A stretch of 12,145 nucleotides of DNA from positions 1-12,145 of the forward strand of contig JANYAA010000243.1 of the NCBI GenBank assembly GCA_025355255.1, in the 5' to 3' direction. A program made the position numbers and the translations under genes. The notes beneath the pieces are model-generated. The model was not told the DNA's origin and did no database searches. It saw only the letters and a program-made list of their open reading frames with translations. This stretch comes from Chloroflexota bacterium (GTDB lineage Bacteria > Chloroflexota > Limnocylindria > Limnocylindrales > CSP1-4). Within the stretch, counting starts at the first letter, position 1. Every line of letters begins with the position of its first letter. Of the stretch, positions 1 through 7,215 are shown piece by piece.

Positions 1-1517
1 CGGGCGTGTTCGCCGGCATCCCATCACCCGTGGCCGCCGTTGGCGCCGCGGTGATCGATCTTGCCCCGCCCGGGGCCAAGCAGGTGGCCGTGGGGCTGTT
101 CGGGACGGCCGACAAGCCAGCGATCCTGCTGCTCGTGACGATGGTGGTGCTGCTGGCAGGCGCCGCCGTTGGCGTGTGGCACCGGCGCTCGGCCGCGGAC
201 GCCCGCATCGCCATCGGGCTCGTCGTGGCGGCTGGGGTTGTCGCTTCGCTGCGCCTCACCTCGGCGTCACTGCCCTCGGTGGCAATTGGAGCCGTGGTGC
301 AGGTCGCTATCGCGGTGGGCGTCCTCGACTGGCTCGGCGAACGTGCGTCGGCATCGGCCGCGGCGACCACCCCGGCCGGGATGGCATCGATGCCAGGCGG
401 CCGCCGGCAGTTCCTCATCGGCGCGGGTGCGCTGGGCGTCTCGGCGGTTGTCGGCGGCGCGCTTGGACGCTCACTCGTGGACGGGCGAGCGAACCGCGTC
501 GCCACCAGCACCGGCGGACCTGCAGCCTCCGGCCAGCCCGGCGCGAGCGGCAGCGGCACGGGGTCCACGCCCTCTGCCATCGAGCCCGCAGGCACGCCGC
601 CGCCCGACGCGTCCTTCGCCGTTGATGGCATCACACCCATCGTGATCCCCAACGGCGACTTCTACCGCATCGACACTGCGCTCGTCACGCCGTCGGTGGA
701 CTTGGCCGGCTGGCGCCTCAAGGTCCACGGCATGGTGGACAAGGAAGTCACCTTCACGTTTGACGAGCTGGTGCAGCTGCCGCTCATCGAGCGCTACGTG
801 ACCATCGCCTGCGTGAGCAACGAGGTTGGCGGACGCCTGGTGGGGAACGCCAAGTGGACCGGTGTGCGGCTGCTCGACGTGCTGGAGATGGCCGGCGTCA
901 AAGCCGGGGCCACGCAGGTGGTCCCGCGCTCCGTGGACGGCTGGACCGCGGGCTTCCCCACGGCCTGGCTCCACGATCCGGCGCATCCGCGCGACGCGCT
1001 GATCGCCGTGAAGATGAATGACCAGCCGCTGCCCGTGGAACATGGCTTCCCCGCCCGCCTCATCGTCCCCGGGCTCTACGGCTACGTGTCCGCCACCAAG
1101 TGGCTCAGCGACATCGAGCTCACCACACTCGACGCGTTTGACGCCTACTGGGTCCCGCGGGGCTGGGCCAAGGAGGCGCCGATCCTCACCCAGTCGCGCA
1201 TCGACGTCCCTGGCGACGGGGCGTTGCTCACAGCAGGAACACACCCCATTGCAGGCGTCGCCTGGGCGCCGGACCGCGGGGTCAAGGCCGTGGAGGTGTC
1301 GGTGGACGGCGGGCCTTGGCAGCCGGCGACGCTGGCCACGGCGCTGGGCAAGGCCACCTGGGTGCAGTGGAAGCTGGCCTGGGACGCGCAGCCGGGCCAG
1401 CACGTCATCGAGGTCCGCGCGACCGACGGCACGGGCGACGTCCAGACCGCCGACCGCACGGCGCCCGATCCTGATGGCGCCCGCGGCCACCACCGGATCG
1501 CCGTGAGCGTCTCCTGA
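1..1517 (+). CDS. Membrane-anchored sulfite-oxidase-like molybdopterin oxidoreductase (5' end outside window)
   Basis: The frame is open from the left edge, so the true start lies upstream; residue numbers here count from the GTG at 6. Three hydrophobic segments (about 38-58, 67-85, 91-110) are followed by a twin-arginine motif (RRQFLIG, 133-139) and a fourth hydrophobic segment (136-155). A flexible Gly/Ser/Pro-rich linker (165-205) leads to the catalytic domain. The Moco-binding domain of the sulfite oxidase family spans about 210-370, and Cys269 in the context TIACVSNEVGG (codon 810-812) is the expected molybdenum ligand. The C-terminal 380-503 resembles the Ig-like Mo-co dimerisation domain. 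From the family, it should be an extracytoplasmic oxidoreductase passing electrons to the membrane; the substrate is unknown. Family members with this layout usually have one more N-terminal helix, consistent with truncation by the window edge. The family call is firm. Confidence 0.93.
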   Translation, partial: GVFAGIPSPVAAVGAAVIDLAPPGAKQVAVGLFGTADKPAILLLVTMVVLLAGAAVGVWHRRSAADARIAIGLVVAAGVVASLRLTSASLPSVAIGAVVQVAIAVGVLDWLGERASASAAATTPAGMASMPGGRRQFLIGAGALGVSAVVGGALGRSLVDGRANRVATSTGGPAASGQPGASGSGTGSTPSAIEPAGTPPPDASFAVDGITPIVIPNGDFYRIDTALVTPSVDLAGWRLKVHGMVDKEVTFTFDELVQLPLIERYVTIACVSNEVGGRLVGNAKWTGVRLLDVLEMAGVKAGATQVVPRSVDGWTAGFPTAWLHDPAHPRDALIAVKMNDQPLPVEHGFPARLIVPGLYGYVSATKWLSDIELTTLDAFDAYWVPRGWAKEAPILTQSRIDVPGDGALLTAGTHPIAGVAWAPDRGVKAVEVSVDGGPWQPATLATALGKATWVQWKLAWDAQPGQHVIEVRATDGTGDVQTADRTAPDPDGARGHHRIAVSVS

Positions 1518-1530
1518 GCGCCACTTCAGG

Positions 1531-1536
1531 TACGCT
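1531..1536 (+). promoter_or_regulatory. Candidate -10 element (TACGCT) for the DUF3090 gene
   Basis: TACGCT fits the TAnnnT -10 pattern and lies in the 28-nt gap between the oxidoreductase stop and the ATG at 1546. Nine nucleotides separate it from the ATG, which would place the transcript start within about three bases of the start codon. I see no Shine-Dalgarno sequence and no clear -35 box. This is an inference from pattern and spacing only. Confidence 0.4.
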
Positions 1537-1545
1537 GCCGTCCTG

Positions 1546-2157
1546 ATGCCTCGCCGACGATTCCTCTTCGACCAGCCAGACCGGTTTATCGCCGGCACCA
1601 TCGGGACGCCCGGAAGCCGGACGTTCTTCCTGCAGGCACGCGATGGCGTGCGAACCGTCGCCGTCTCGCTGGAGAAGGTCCAGGTTGCCGTCCTGACGGC
1701 CCGCCTGACCGATCTGCTTGAGGAGCTCACGCAGCGCGGTATCGAGGGCGCTGGCGAAGTCCCAGACGCCGTGGGCGATACCGGCCCGCTCGACGAGCCG
1801 CTCAACGAGGTCTTCCGCGCCGGCACCTTGGCGCTGGGCTGGGACACGGCCGACGAGCTGATCCTTGTGGAAGCGCGCGAGATCACCGATGAGGACGAGG
1901 AAGAGGACCTGTCCAACGACGAGGGTGACGACGCAGACGACGACGATCCCGATGAGGATCTCGACCCGCACGACGATGCCGCCGAGGACGGGCCTGACAT
2001 CTTCCGTATTCGCCTCGCGCCTGCCGCCGCTCGCCACTTTGTGGCACGGGCGCTGCGCGTGCTGGCCGCGGGTCGCCCGCCGTGTCCGCTCTGCGGCCAG
2101 CCGCTGGACCCGCAGGGGCACCTCTGCCCGCGGCGCAACGGACACCTGCTGAACTGA
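1546..2157 (+). CDS. DUF3090 family protein with C-terminal zinc ribbon
   Basis: A 203-residue protein. The N-terminus (RFLFDQPDRFIAGTIG, followed by GSRTFFLQA) and the C-terminus, with Cys180, Cys183, His192 and Cys194 in the order CPLCG...GHLCP, are characteristic of DUF3090, a conserved family without assigned biochemistry. The cysteines probably bind zinc. Between residues about 112 and 148 lies an extremely acidic run, mostly Asp and Glu, likely a disordered loop between the two conserved halves. The ATG at 1546 fits the usual family start. The next gene is a SCO1664-family protein, the neighbour these proteins have in many actinobacteria; in Mycobacterium the corresponding block also contains a histidine-phosphatase-type gene, which is not seen here. 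The family assignment is solid and the function is unknown. Confidence 0.92.
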   Translation: MPRRRFLFDQPDRFIAGTIGTPGSRTFFLQARDGVRTVAVSLEKVQVAVLTARLTDLLEELTQRGIEGAGEVPDAVGDTGPLDEPLNEVFRAGTLALGWDTADELILVEAREITDEDEEEDLSNDEGDDADDDDPDEDLDPHDDAAEDGPDIFRIRLAPAAARHFVARALRVLAAGRPPCPLCGQPLDPQGHLCPRRNGHLLN

Positions 2158-2243
2158 ACGCGGATCCGCTGGCGCCCGAGCCGGACGACCCCGACACTGA
2201 GGCCGAGGCGACCACCACCACGATTGACGCTCTCGGTCTGCCG

Positions 2244-2972
2244 ATGCCCGTGCTTCCTGAAGACGTGGCGCTGTCGCTGCTGGCAGACGGCGTGTTGGAG
2301 ATCATGGGTCAGCTCTGGGTCTCCTCCAACAACGCCATGCTTGGTGTCGTCCGCGCCGACGGGGTTGAGGCGGCCTGCATCTACAAGCCCGTCGCCGGTG
2401 AGCGGCCGCTCATGGACTTCCCCGACGGGACGCTTGCCCGGCGCGAGGTGGCCTCGTTTCTGACCTCGCGGGCCACCGGCTGGCGGATCGTGCCGCCCAC
2501 GGTGCTGCGGGACGGCCCCTTTGGCGAGGGCATGCTCCAGCTCTGGATCCGCGCGGATGCCTCCGCGGATCCGGTTGCTCTCGTCAACGAGTCGGACCCG
2601 CGGCTGCGCCCGATAGCGACGCTGGACGCCGTGCTCAACAACACGGACCGCAAGGCGGGACACCTGATCCCCGTTGAGGGCGGGCACGTGTACGGCGTGG
2701 ATCACGGGGTCACATTCTCGCCGGTACCCAAGCTGCGGACGGTGTTGTGGGCCTGGCGCGGGCTGCCGTTTGCGGCCGATGAGACTGCAGTGCTTGCGGC
2801 GCTGCGCGCATCGCTGGAGCCCGGGGAAGGCTCGCTGGCGTCTGTGTTGGCCCCGCTGCTGAGCCGTGTGGAGCTGGCGGCAGCAAGACAGCGGCTGGAT
2901 CGGCTGCTTGCGACCGGCGTCTTCCCGCAGCCCGATCCGCGGTGGCCGGCCATTCCCTGGCCGCCGGTCTGA
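2244..2972 (+). CDS. SCO1664 family protein (PI3/PI4-kinase-like fold)
   Basis: About 242 residues from the ATG at 2244. Recognisable family blocks are CIYKPVAGERPLMDFPDGTL (nucleotide-binding lysine region), a GWRIVPPTVLRDGPFG block, the VLNNTDRKAGHL motif resembling a kinase catalytic loop, and the YGVDHGVTF motif resembling the metal-binding DFG position, followed by KLRTVLW. These suggest a PI3/PI4-kinase-like phosphotransferase, but the substrate is unknown. The start is uncertain. The frame is open back to a GTG at 2082, inside the DUF3090 gene, and the bases from 2158 to 2243 keep codon-like composition with G/C-rich third positions. A CTG at 2154 overlaps the DUF3090 stop as CTGA. I chose 2244 because the conserved domain begins there and it is the first ATG. 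It is probably cotranscribed with DUF3090. Confidence 0.87.
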   Translation: MPVLPEDVALSLLADGVLEIMGQLWVSSNNAMLGVVRADGVEAACIYKPVAGERPLMDFPDGTLARREVASFLTSRATGWRIVPPTVLRDGPFGEGMLQLWIRADASADPVALVNESDPRLRPIATLDAVLNNTDRKAGHLIPVEGGHVYGVDHGVTFSPVPKLRTVLWAWRGLPFAADETAVLAALRASLEPGEGSLASVLAPLLSRVELAAARQRLDRLLATGVFPQPDPRWPAIPWPPV

Positions 2973-3068
2973 CCTCGCGCCACGGAGGCGCTCGCCCCTG
3001 TCCAGTTCCGCCGCCTGACGGTTGAGGCAACCGCGTGTGCGGGTGTGGCGGCGCGCCTTGGGTTCGGG

Positions 3069-3074
3069 CACGAT
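3069..3074 (+). promoter_or_regulatory. Possible -10 element (CACGAT) six bases before the AGPS-like start
   Basis: CACGAT, one base from TACGAT, is followed by six bases and then the ATG at 3081. The spacing is identical to that before the GNAT and MFS genes in this window. No Shine-Dalgarno sequence precedes the ATG and no good -35 is visible. It is weaker than the other two because the first T is missing. Confidence 0.3.
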
Positions 3075-3080
3075 GGTGGC

Positions 3081-4682
3081 ATGCGGAATTGGAACGGCTG
3101 GGGCGACGAGAGCGTCAGCACGCCCCTTGGCAAGGGCAGGCGCACGTTCATCGAGGACCGCATCGGGCCCGGCACACCGCCGCCGGAGGCCACACTTCAA
3201 GATCTCGTGGGCAAGGTCAGCCCGTCGCGCATTGCCGAGTCGCCAAGTCTCCGGATCTCCACCGACGCTGAACTCCGCGTCAGGCGCTCCCGCGGCCAGT
3301 CACTCCCCGACCTGGCCGCCCTCCGCTACGGCCGCCTGGAGGCGGTCCCTGACGGCGTCGCGCGGCCCGAGACCACCAGCGACATCCGCCGCCTGCTTGC
3401 ATTTGCGAGGGAAACGGTAGCCAACCTCATCCCGTACGGCGGGGGGACAAGCGTCACCGGCGGCGTCTCCGCCTACGTGAGCCCCAACCCGCTCATCACC
3501 GTGGACATGAGCCGGTTCGCCGGCGTCCGCGATGTGGACGAGAAGAGCGGCCTCGTCACTGTTGGATCCGGGACCACCGGACCAGCCCTCGCCACGGCGC
3601 TCGCCGGCCGTGGGCTGGCCATCGGCCACGAGCCGCAGTCCTTCGAGTTCGCCACCGTCGGCGGCTGGGTGGCGGCCAGGGGCGCGGGTCTGCGCAGTCT
3701 GGGCTCCGGCCGCATCGAGGAGATCTTCGCCGGCGGCAGGCTTGAGTCCCCGGCCGGCTCCATGGACATGGAGCCCTTCCCGGCGTCAGCAGCCGGGCCA
3801 GACCTGCGCCACGTCGTGCTGGGCTCGGAAGGCCGCCTGGGCTTCCTCATGGACGTGGTGCTGCGAGCGGAGCGGTTCCCCGATTTGGACGTCGTTGACG
3901 CGTATGCCGTGGCGGACTGGGATCACGCGCTCGAGGCGGCGCGCAGTCTGGTCCAGAACCGGGTGGGGCTATCGATGCTCCGGCTCTCCACGCCCGCTGA
4001 GACACGGACGCTGATGGGCTTCTCCAACAAGCCGAGCGACCGCCGCCTCCTCAATGCGTATCTTGGGCTTCGACGGCGTCCCACGGAGTACTGCCTCGTG
4101 CTCGTGGGTGCCCGGGGCCGCAGGAAGCCCGCCAAGGCCATCCGCGCCGAAGCCGCGTCTGTGCTCAAGCAGTGGGGCGGCGTAAAGATCCCGGGCGTCG
4201 CGGCAGCCTGGTCAAAGTCGCGGTTCCAGGCGCCATATCTGCGCAGCGCCCTGTGGGAGGAGGGCTACGCCTCCGACACGCTGGAGACGGCCACCTCGTG
4301 GTCCGGGGCGTCGCGGCTGCTGTCGCGGCTGGAGACGGCCATCGCAGGCGCCCTCGCGCCCTGGGACGAGCACGTCTGGGCGTTCACGCACTTCTCACAC
4401 CTGTACCCGTCGGGGACGAGCCTCTACACCACCTTCATGTTCCGTCTGGCCGCCGATCCAGACGAAACGCTGGCCCGCTGGCTCGCGATCAAGCGCGCTG
4501 CGACGGAGGTGATCGCCGCAGAGCGCGCCACCATCTCGCATCACCACGGCATTGGCACAGACCTTGCCGAGTACCTCCCCGCGGAGAAGGGCGCGCTGGG
4601 CATGCACGCGCTGCGCTCGCTGGTCCAAGCGTTTGACCCCGAGGGGATCATGAACCCTGGCGTCCTCCTCGCGGACCGCTGA
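3081..4682 (+). CDS. FAD-binding oxidase, alkyldihydroxyacetonephosphate synthase (AGPS)-like
   Basis: A 533-residue protein. It opens with MRNWNGWG, closely matching the WNGWG start of eukaryotic AGPS, which favours the ATG at 3081 over the upstream GTG at 3045. The FAD-binding PCMH domain carries the PYGGGTSV loop (118-125), GHEPQSFEFATVGGW (182-196) and GSEGRLG (248-254). The C-terminal substrate domain has Arg301 in a position like the AGPS substrate arginine, an SDTLET segment (398-403), Tyr449 in a SLYTTF motif like the catalytic tyrosine, and the HHH triad (487-489) before GIGTDLAEYLP. The terminus DPEGIMNPGVLL is typical of VAO/PCMH oxidases. AGPS swaps the acyl group of acyl-DHAP for a fatty alcohol to make the ether bond. 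Conservation of these active-site features suggests ether-lipid or related chemistry; the bacterial substrate is unproven. The FGGY kinase follows after 10 nt. Confidence 0.9.
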   Translation: MRNWNGWGDESVSTPLGKGRRTFIEDRIGPGTPPPEATLQDLVGKVSPSRIAESPSLRISTDAELRVRRSRGQSLPDLAALRYGRLEAVPDGVARPETTSDIRRLLAFARETVANLIPYGGGTSVTGGVSAYVSPNPLITVDMSRFAGVRDVDEKSGLVTVGSGTTGPALATALAGRGLAIGHEPQSFEFATVGGWVAARGAGLRSLGSGRIEEIFAGGRLESPAGSMDMEPFPASAAGPDLRHVVLGSEGRLGFLMDVVLRAERFPDLDVVDAYAVADWDHALEAARSLVQNRVGLSMLRLSTPAETRTLMGFSNKPSDRRLLNAYLGLRRRPTEYCLVLVGARGRRKPAKAIRAEAASVLKQWGGVKIPGVAAAWSKSRFQAPYLRSALWEEGYASDTLETATSWSGASRLLSRLETAIAGALAPWDEHVWAFTHFSHLYPSGTSLYTTFMFRLAADPDETLARWLAIKRAATEVIAAERATISHHHGIGTDLAEYLPAEKGALGMHALRSLVQAFDPEGIMNPGVLLADR

Positions 4683-4692
4683 CGCGCTTACG

Positions 4693-6264
4693 ATGACTGC
4701 CCCGGGTGCCGACCAGGTCCTCGCCATCGACGTGGGGACGCAGAGCGTCCGGGCGATGGTGTTCGATCCTGCAGGCACGCTCGTCGCCCGCGCCAAGGTG
4801 CCCATCGATCCGTACATCTCGGACAAGCCCGGGTGTGCGGAGCAGGACCCGGAGCTGTACTGGAGATCCATCGGCGAGGCGTGCGCAGCCCTCTGGGCAA
4901 TGCCCGGGGTGCGACGGGAGGCGCTGGCCGGGGTGGCGCTCACAACGCAGCGCTCCACCGTGGTGGTCACTGACGAGGCCGGCGTGCCGCTGCGGCGGGC
5001 GATGGTGTGGCTGGACCGCTGCCGCGCAGAAGGTCTGCCGCGCATCGGCGGCAAGTGGGGGCTGCTCTTCCGGCTGGCGGGCGTGACCGAGACGGTTGCC
5101 ACGTTCCAGGCGGACGCGGAGGCCAACGTGCTCGCCCGCGAGGAGCCTGAGACGTGGAAGAAGATCCGCCACTACCTGTTCCTCTCGGGCTACCTGGTTC
5201 ACAGGCTCACCGGCTGCTTTGCCGATTCGACTGCGGCCCAGGTGGGCTACATCCCGTTTGACCCCAAGCGCTTTGGCTGGGCGGCCAAGGGCGACTGGCG
5301 CTGGCTGGCAGCCCCCGTGGACCCGGCCTGGCTGCCGGAGCTGGTTCCGCCCGGCGGCGTCATCGGCCCGATCACCGCTGCTGCATCCGCCGCCACAGGG
5401 ATCCCCGAGGGGCTGCCGCTGGTCTCCGCGGCCGGCGACAAGGCGTGCGAGGTGCTGGGCTCCGGCGCCCTCGAGCCCCACATCGGCTCCGTCTCCATGG
5501 GCACCACGACGGCGTTCAACACCACGCACCGGCGGTACCACGAGGTCATCCCCATGGTGCCCCCCTACCCCGCCGCCGTCCCCGAGACGTACAGCCTCGA
5601 GGTCAACATCTACCGCGGCTTCTGGATGATCGAGTGGTTCAAGCGCGAGTTCGGCGCGGCCGAGGTGGCGCGGGCCGCCGGGCTTGGCGTGGAGCCGGAG
5701 ACACTCTTTGAGGAGCTGGTGGCATCCGTGCCAGCGGGCTCCATGGGCCTCATCCTGCAGCCGTTCTGGTCGCCCGGTATCCGCATCCCGGGTCCCGAGG
5801 CCAAGGGCGCGGTCATCGGCTGGGGGGACGTCCACACGCGGGCCCACCTGTACCGCGCCATCCTTGAGGGTCTGGCGTATGCCCTTCGCGAGGGCGCGGA
5901 CCGCACCGTCCGGCGAACAAAGGTGCCCGTGACGGAGCTGCGTGTCTCCGGCGGCGGGTCACAGAGCCCGGCGGCGGTGCAGATGCTGGCGGACGTGTTC
6001 GGGTTGCCGGTCGGGCTGCCGCACACGTTTGAGACGTCAGGGCTGGGCGCCGCGATTGACGCCGCCGTGGGTTTGGGGATCCACCCGTCGTTTGCTGCAG
6101 CAGTTGCGGCCATGACGCGCGTCGCCGCCGTGCGCACCCCGGATCCGGCCGCCCACGCCATCTACGACGACTTGTACCACAGCGTGTACCTGCGGCTGTA
6201 CGACAAGCTGGAGCCGCTGTACGGCGAGATCCGGCGCATCACCGGCTATCCACCCGCGGTCTAG
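4693..6264 (+). CDS. FGGY-family carbohydrate (polyol) kinase
   Basis: 523 residues with the FGGY/actin-like ATPase architecture. The first phosphate loop is AIDVGTQSVRAMVFD (11-25). The catalytic-base region is AAGDKACEVLG (246-256) with Asp249 as the likely base, and the second nucleotide-binding region includes VSMGTTTAFN (267-276) and LRVSGGGSQSPAAVQMLADVFG. It should phosphorylate a sugar, polyol or small ketose with ATP in the cytosol. Judged against glycerol kinase by eye, the glycerol-contacting Arg-Glu pair is Arg87-Ser88 (TTQRSTV) and the Asp-Gln pair is Asp249-Lys250, so glycerol itself is doubtful. The start lies 10 nt after the AGPS-like stop with no visible Shine-Dalgarno, so it is probably cotranscribed and perhaps translationally coupled. 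Pairing of FGGY kinases with AGPS-like oxidases is, to my knowledge, seen in actinobacterial lipid-type loci. Substrate is unresolved. Confidence 0.92.
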   Translation: MTAPGADQVLAIDVGTQSVRAMVFDPAGTLVARAKVPIDPYISDKPGCAEQDPELYWRSIGEACAALWAMPGVRREALAGVALTTQRSTVVVTDEAGVPLRRAMVWLDRCRAEGLPRIGGKWGLLFRLAGVTETVATFQADAEANVLAREEPETWKKIRHYLFLSGYLVHRLTGCFADSTAAQVGYIPFDPKRFGWAAKGDWRWLAAPVDPAWLPELVPPGGVIGPITAAASAATGIPEGLPLVSAAGDKACEVLGSGALEPHIGSVSMGTTTAFNTTHRRYHEVIPMVPPYPAAVPETYSLEVNIYRGFWMIEWFKREFGAAEVARAAGLGVEPETLFEELVASVPAGSMGLILQPFWSPGIRIPGPEAKGAVIGWGDVHTRAHLYRAILEGLAYALREGADRTVRRTKVPVTELRVSGGGSQSPAAVQMLADVFGLPVGLPHTFETSGLGAAIDAAVGLGIHPSFAAAVAAMTRVAAVRTPDPAAHAIYDDLYHSVYLRLYDKLEPLYGEIRRITGYPPAV

Positions 6265-6270
6265 CGTCCC

Positions 6271-6277
6271 AGGGAGG
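6271..6277 (+). promoter_or_regulatory. Shine-Dalgarno site deciding the GTG start at 6283
   Basis: AGGGAGG ends five bases before the GTG at 6283 and only seven bases after the FGGY kinase stop. It supports a GTG start and shows that this organism does use Shine-Dalgarno initiation within operons. Confidence 0.75.
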
Positions 6278-6282
6278 CTGAC

Positions 6283-6741
6283 GTGATCGACGAGCGCGTG
6301 CTGGGCTGTCTCGAGGTTCAGGTGGGCGGCGGCTTCCACCCGCCCAAGGCCACGCTGATCATCACGCAGTACCGCGTGGTCCTCGCGCAGCGCACCAAGC
6401 CGCTCGAGCAAGCGCACAAGGCGATGTACGGCGGTGGCGGCCTGTTCAGCCGTGGCCCCAAGGGGCCGGACTTCATCGACCGCTACCTCGCGATGCCCCC
6501 CGACGCGGCGCTTGCCGAGACCCCGGGCAACTCGATGCTCGTCTGGCAGCAGCTGCAGATTGTCGAAGTCTTCGAGGGCGACCGGCCGGGTGATGAGGAC
6601 AGCGCGCCAACGCACTACCTGGTGATCAACTTCACAGGCCCGAGCGTTAGGCTGCAACTCTCCGCGTATCCGCCGTATCCCCCGGTGGCTGTGATACGCG
6701 ACGCGCTGCGCCACGGGTTTGGGGCCATCGTCCGAGGCTGA
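6283..6741 (+). CDS. Hypothetical protein, possibly PH-like
   Basis: 152 residues from a GTG with a strong Shine-Dalgarno site. I do not recognise a named family. The order of beta-rich segments (GCLEVQV; ATLIITQYRVVLAQ at 23-36; LVWQQLQIVEVFEG at 86-99; HYLVINF and VRLQLSAYP at 111-130) and a terminal helix (VAVIRDALRHGFG) resemble bacterial PH- or GRAM-like barrel domains, in which 'makes a product visible as a strand-turn-strand, then closes with a helix' is the usual order. A Gly/Pro-rich insertion (48-64) separates the first strands from the rest. There is no signal peptide or membrane helix. It starts 18 nt after the kinase stop, so it may share that transcript. The PH-like suggestion is inference from strand pattern only. 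Confidence 0.75.
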   Translation: MIDERVLGCLEVQVGGGFHPPKATLIITQYRVVLAQRTKPLEQAHKAMYGGGGLFSRGPKGPDFIDRYLAMPPDAALAETPGNSMLVWQQLQIVEVFEGDRPGDEDSAPTHYLVINFTGPSVRLQLSAYPPYPPVAVIRDALRHGFGAIVRG

Positions 6742-6900
6742 CAACCCGACGAAGGTCCCGGCGCAGCAGCCACCTTCATGGGTCCTCGACGGGCCGTTAT
6801 CCCTGCCCGCCCCCTGCCCGCTCGCCCTGTTGCGAACCGTGGCGCAGGCCTGACGATCGTCTCGCGCCCCAACGGCCCAAGTTCGCAGCGAGGCGGCCCA
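6742..6900. other. Intergenic stretch without a supported gene
   Basis: The 159 nt between the hypothetical protein and the small membrane protein remain open in the frame of the latter back to an ATG at 6778. The encoded Arg/Pro-rich segment has no domain character and the ATG lacks a Shine-Dalgarno site, so I treat this as noncoding leader. No convincing promoter or terminator is visible. Confidence 0.5.
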
Positions 6901-7200
6901 GTGCCCGTCAACTTCATCATTCTCGCCGTCGTCGCGATGCTCGTCATCGCGGCCATCTATCTCATCGCCAACGCCGGCTCAAAGAGCAAGGGCGGGAAGG
7001 CCAGCGCAGTTGTGACCTGGGCGGCCACGTCGGCGCTCGTCTTCTTTGTTGGCGGCGGCATCCTCATGTTCTGCGTGTTCCTGGTGTTCCTCTTCGCAGG
7101 CGACAGCGTGGCCCGCGTGGTGCTGCCGATTGCAGCGCTTCTGATCGTCGCATCACCCGTGCTGGTGGCCATCGGGATGCTCGTCAAGCGGGGGATCTAG
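6901..7200 (+). CDS. Small three-helix membrane protein, unknown function
   Basis: 99 residues from the GTG at 6901, beginning VPVNFIILAVV. Three hydrophobic segments are evident: about 4-24, 43-66 and 71-94, with a short basic loop (SKSKGGK, 27-33) between the first two and a basic C-terminus (KRGI). By the positive-inside rule the loop and the C-terminus favour the cytoplasmic side. A longer reading from the ATG at 6778 would prepend 41 residues rich in Arg and Pro with no domain character; I prefer 6901 because hydrophobic coding begins there and a short AGG-containing purine stretch precedes it at 6889-6893. No family is recognised. A hairpin follows its stop by 16 bases. Confidence 0.6.
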   Translation: MPVNFIILAVVAMLVIAAIYLIANAGSKSKGGKASAVVTWAATSALVFFVGGGILMFCVFLVFLFAGDSVARVVLPIAALLIVASPVLVAIGMLVKRGI

Positions 7201-7208
7201 CCGGTCAT

Positions 7209-7214
7209 TTGACA
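7209..7214 (+). promoter_or_regulatory. Isolated TTGACA hexamer, possible -35
   Basis: A perfect TTGACA lies nine bases after the small membrane protein stop. No convincing -10 sits 16-18 bases downstream (the best is GATCAT at 7232-7237, inside a hairpin arm). It could serve the zinc-ribbon gene at 7410 with a roughly 165-nt leader, but this is weak. Confidence 0.2.
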
Positions 7215-7215
7215 G

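Noticed and set aside
471..3200. A 909-codon open frame on the minus strand spanning several plus-strand genes
   Set aside because: It lies antisense to three well-supported genes, its translation is Arg/Gly/His-rich without domains, and long antisense open frames are expected where third positions are rarely A or T.
4648..5847. A 399-codon minus-strand open frame opposite the FGGY kinase
   Set aside because: It is the complement of a conserved kinase gene and shows no recognisable motif; codon bias explains it.
4693..6264. Calling the kinase glycerol kinase (glpK)
   Set aside because: Key glycerol-contacting residues appear changed (Ser88, Lys250), so only the FGGY family name is supported.
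6778..6900. Extended start for the small membrane protein
   Set aside because: The added residues are Arg/Pro-rich and not membrane-like, and the ATG at 6778 lacks a Shine-Dalgarno site.
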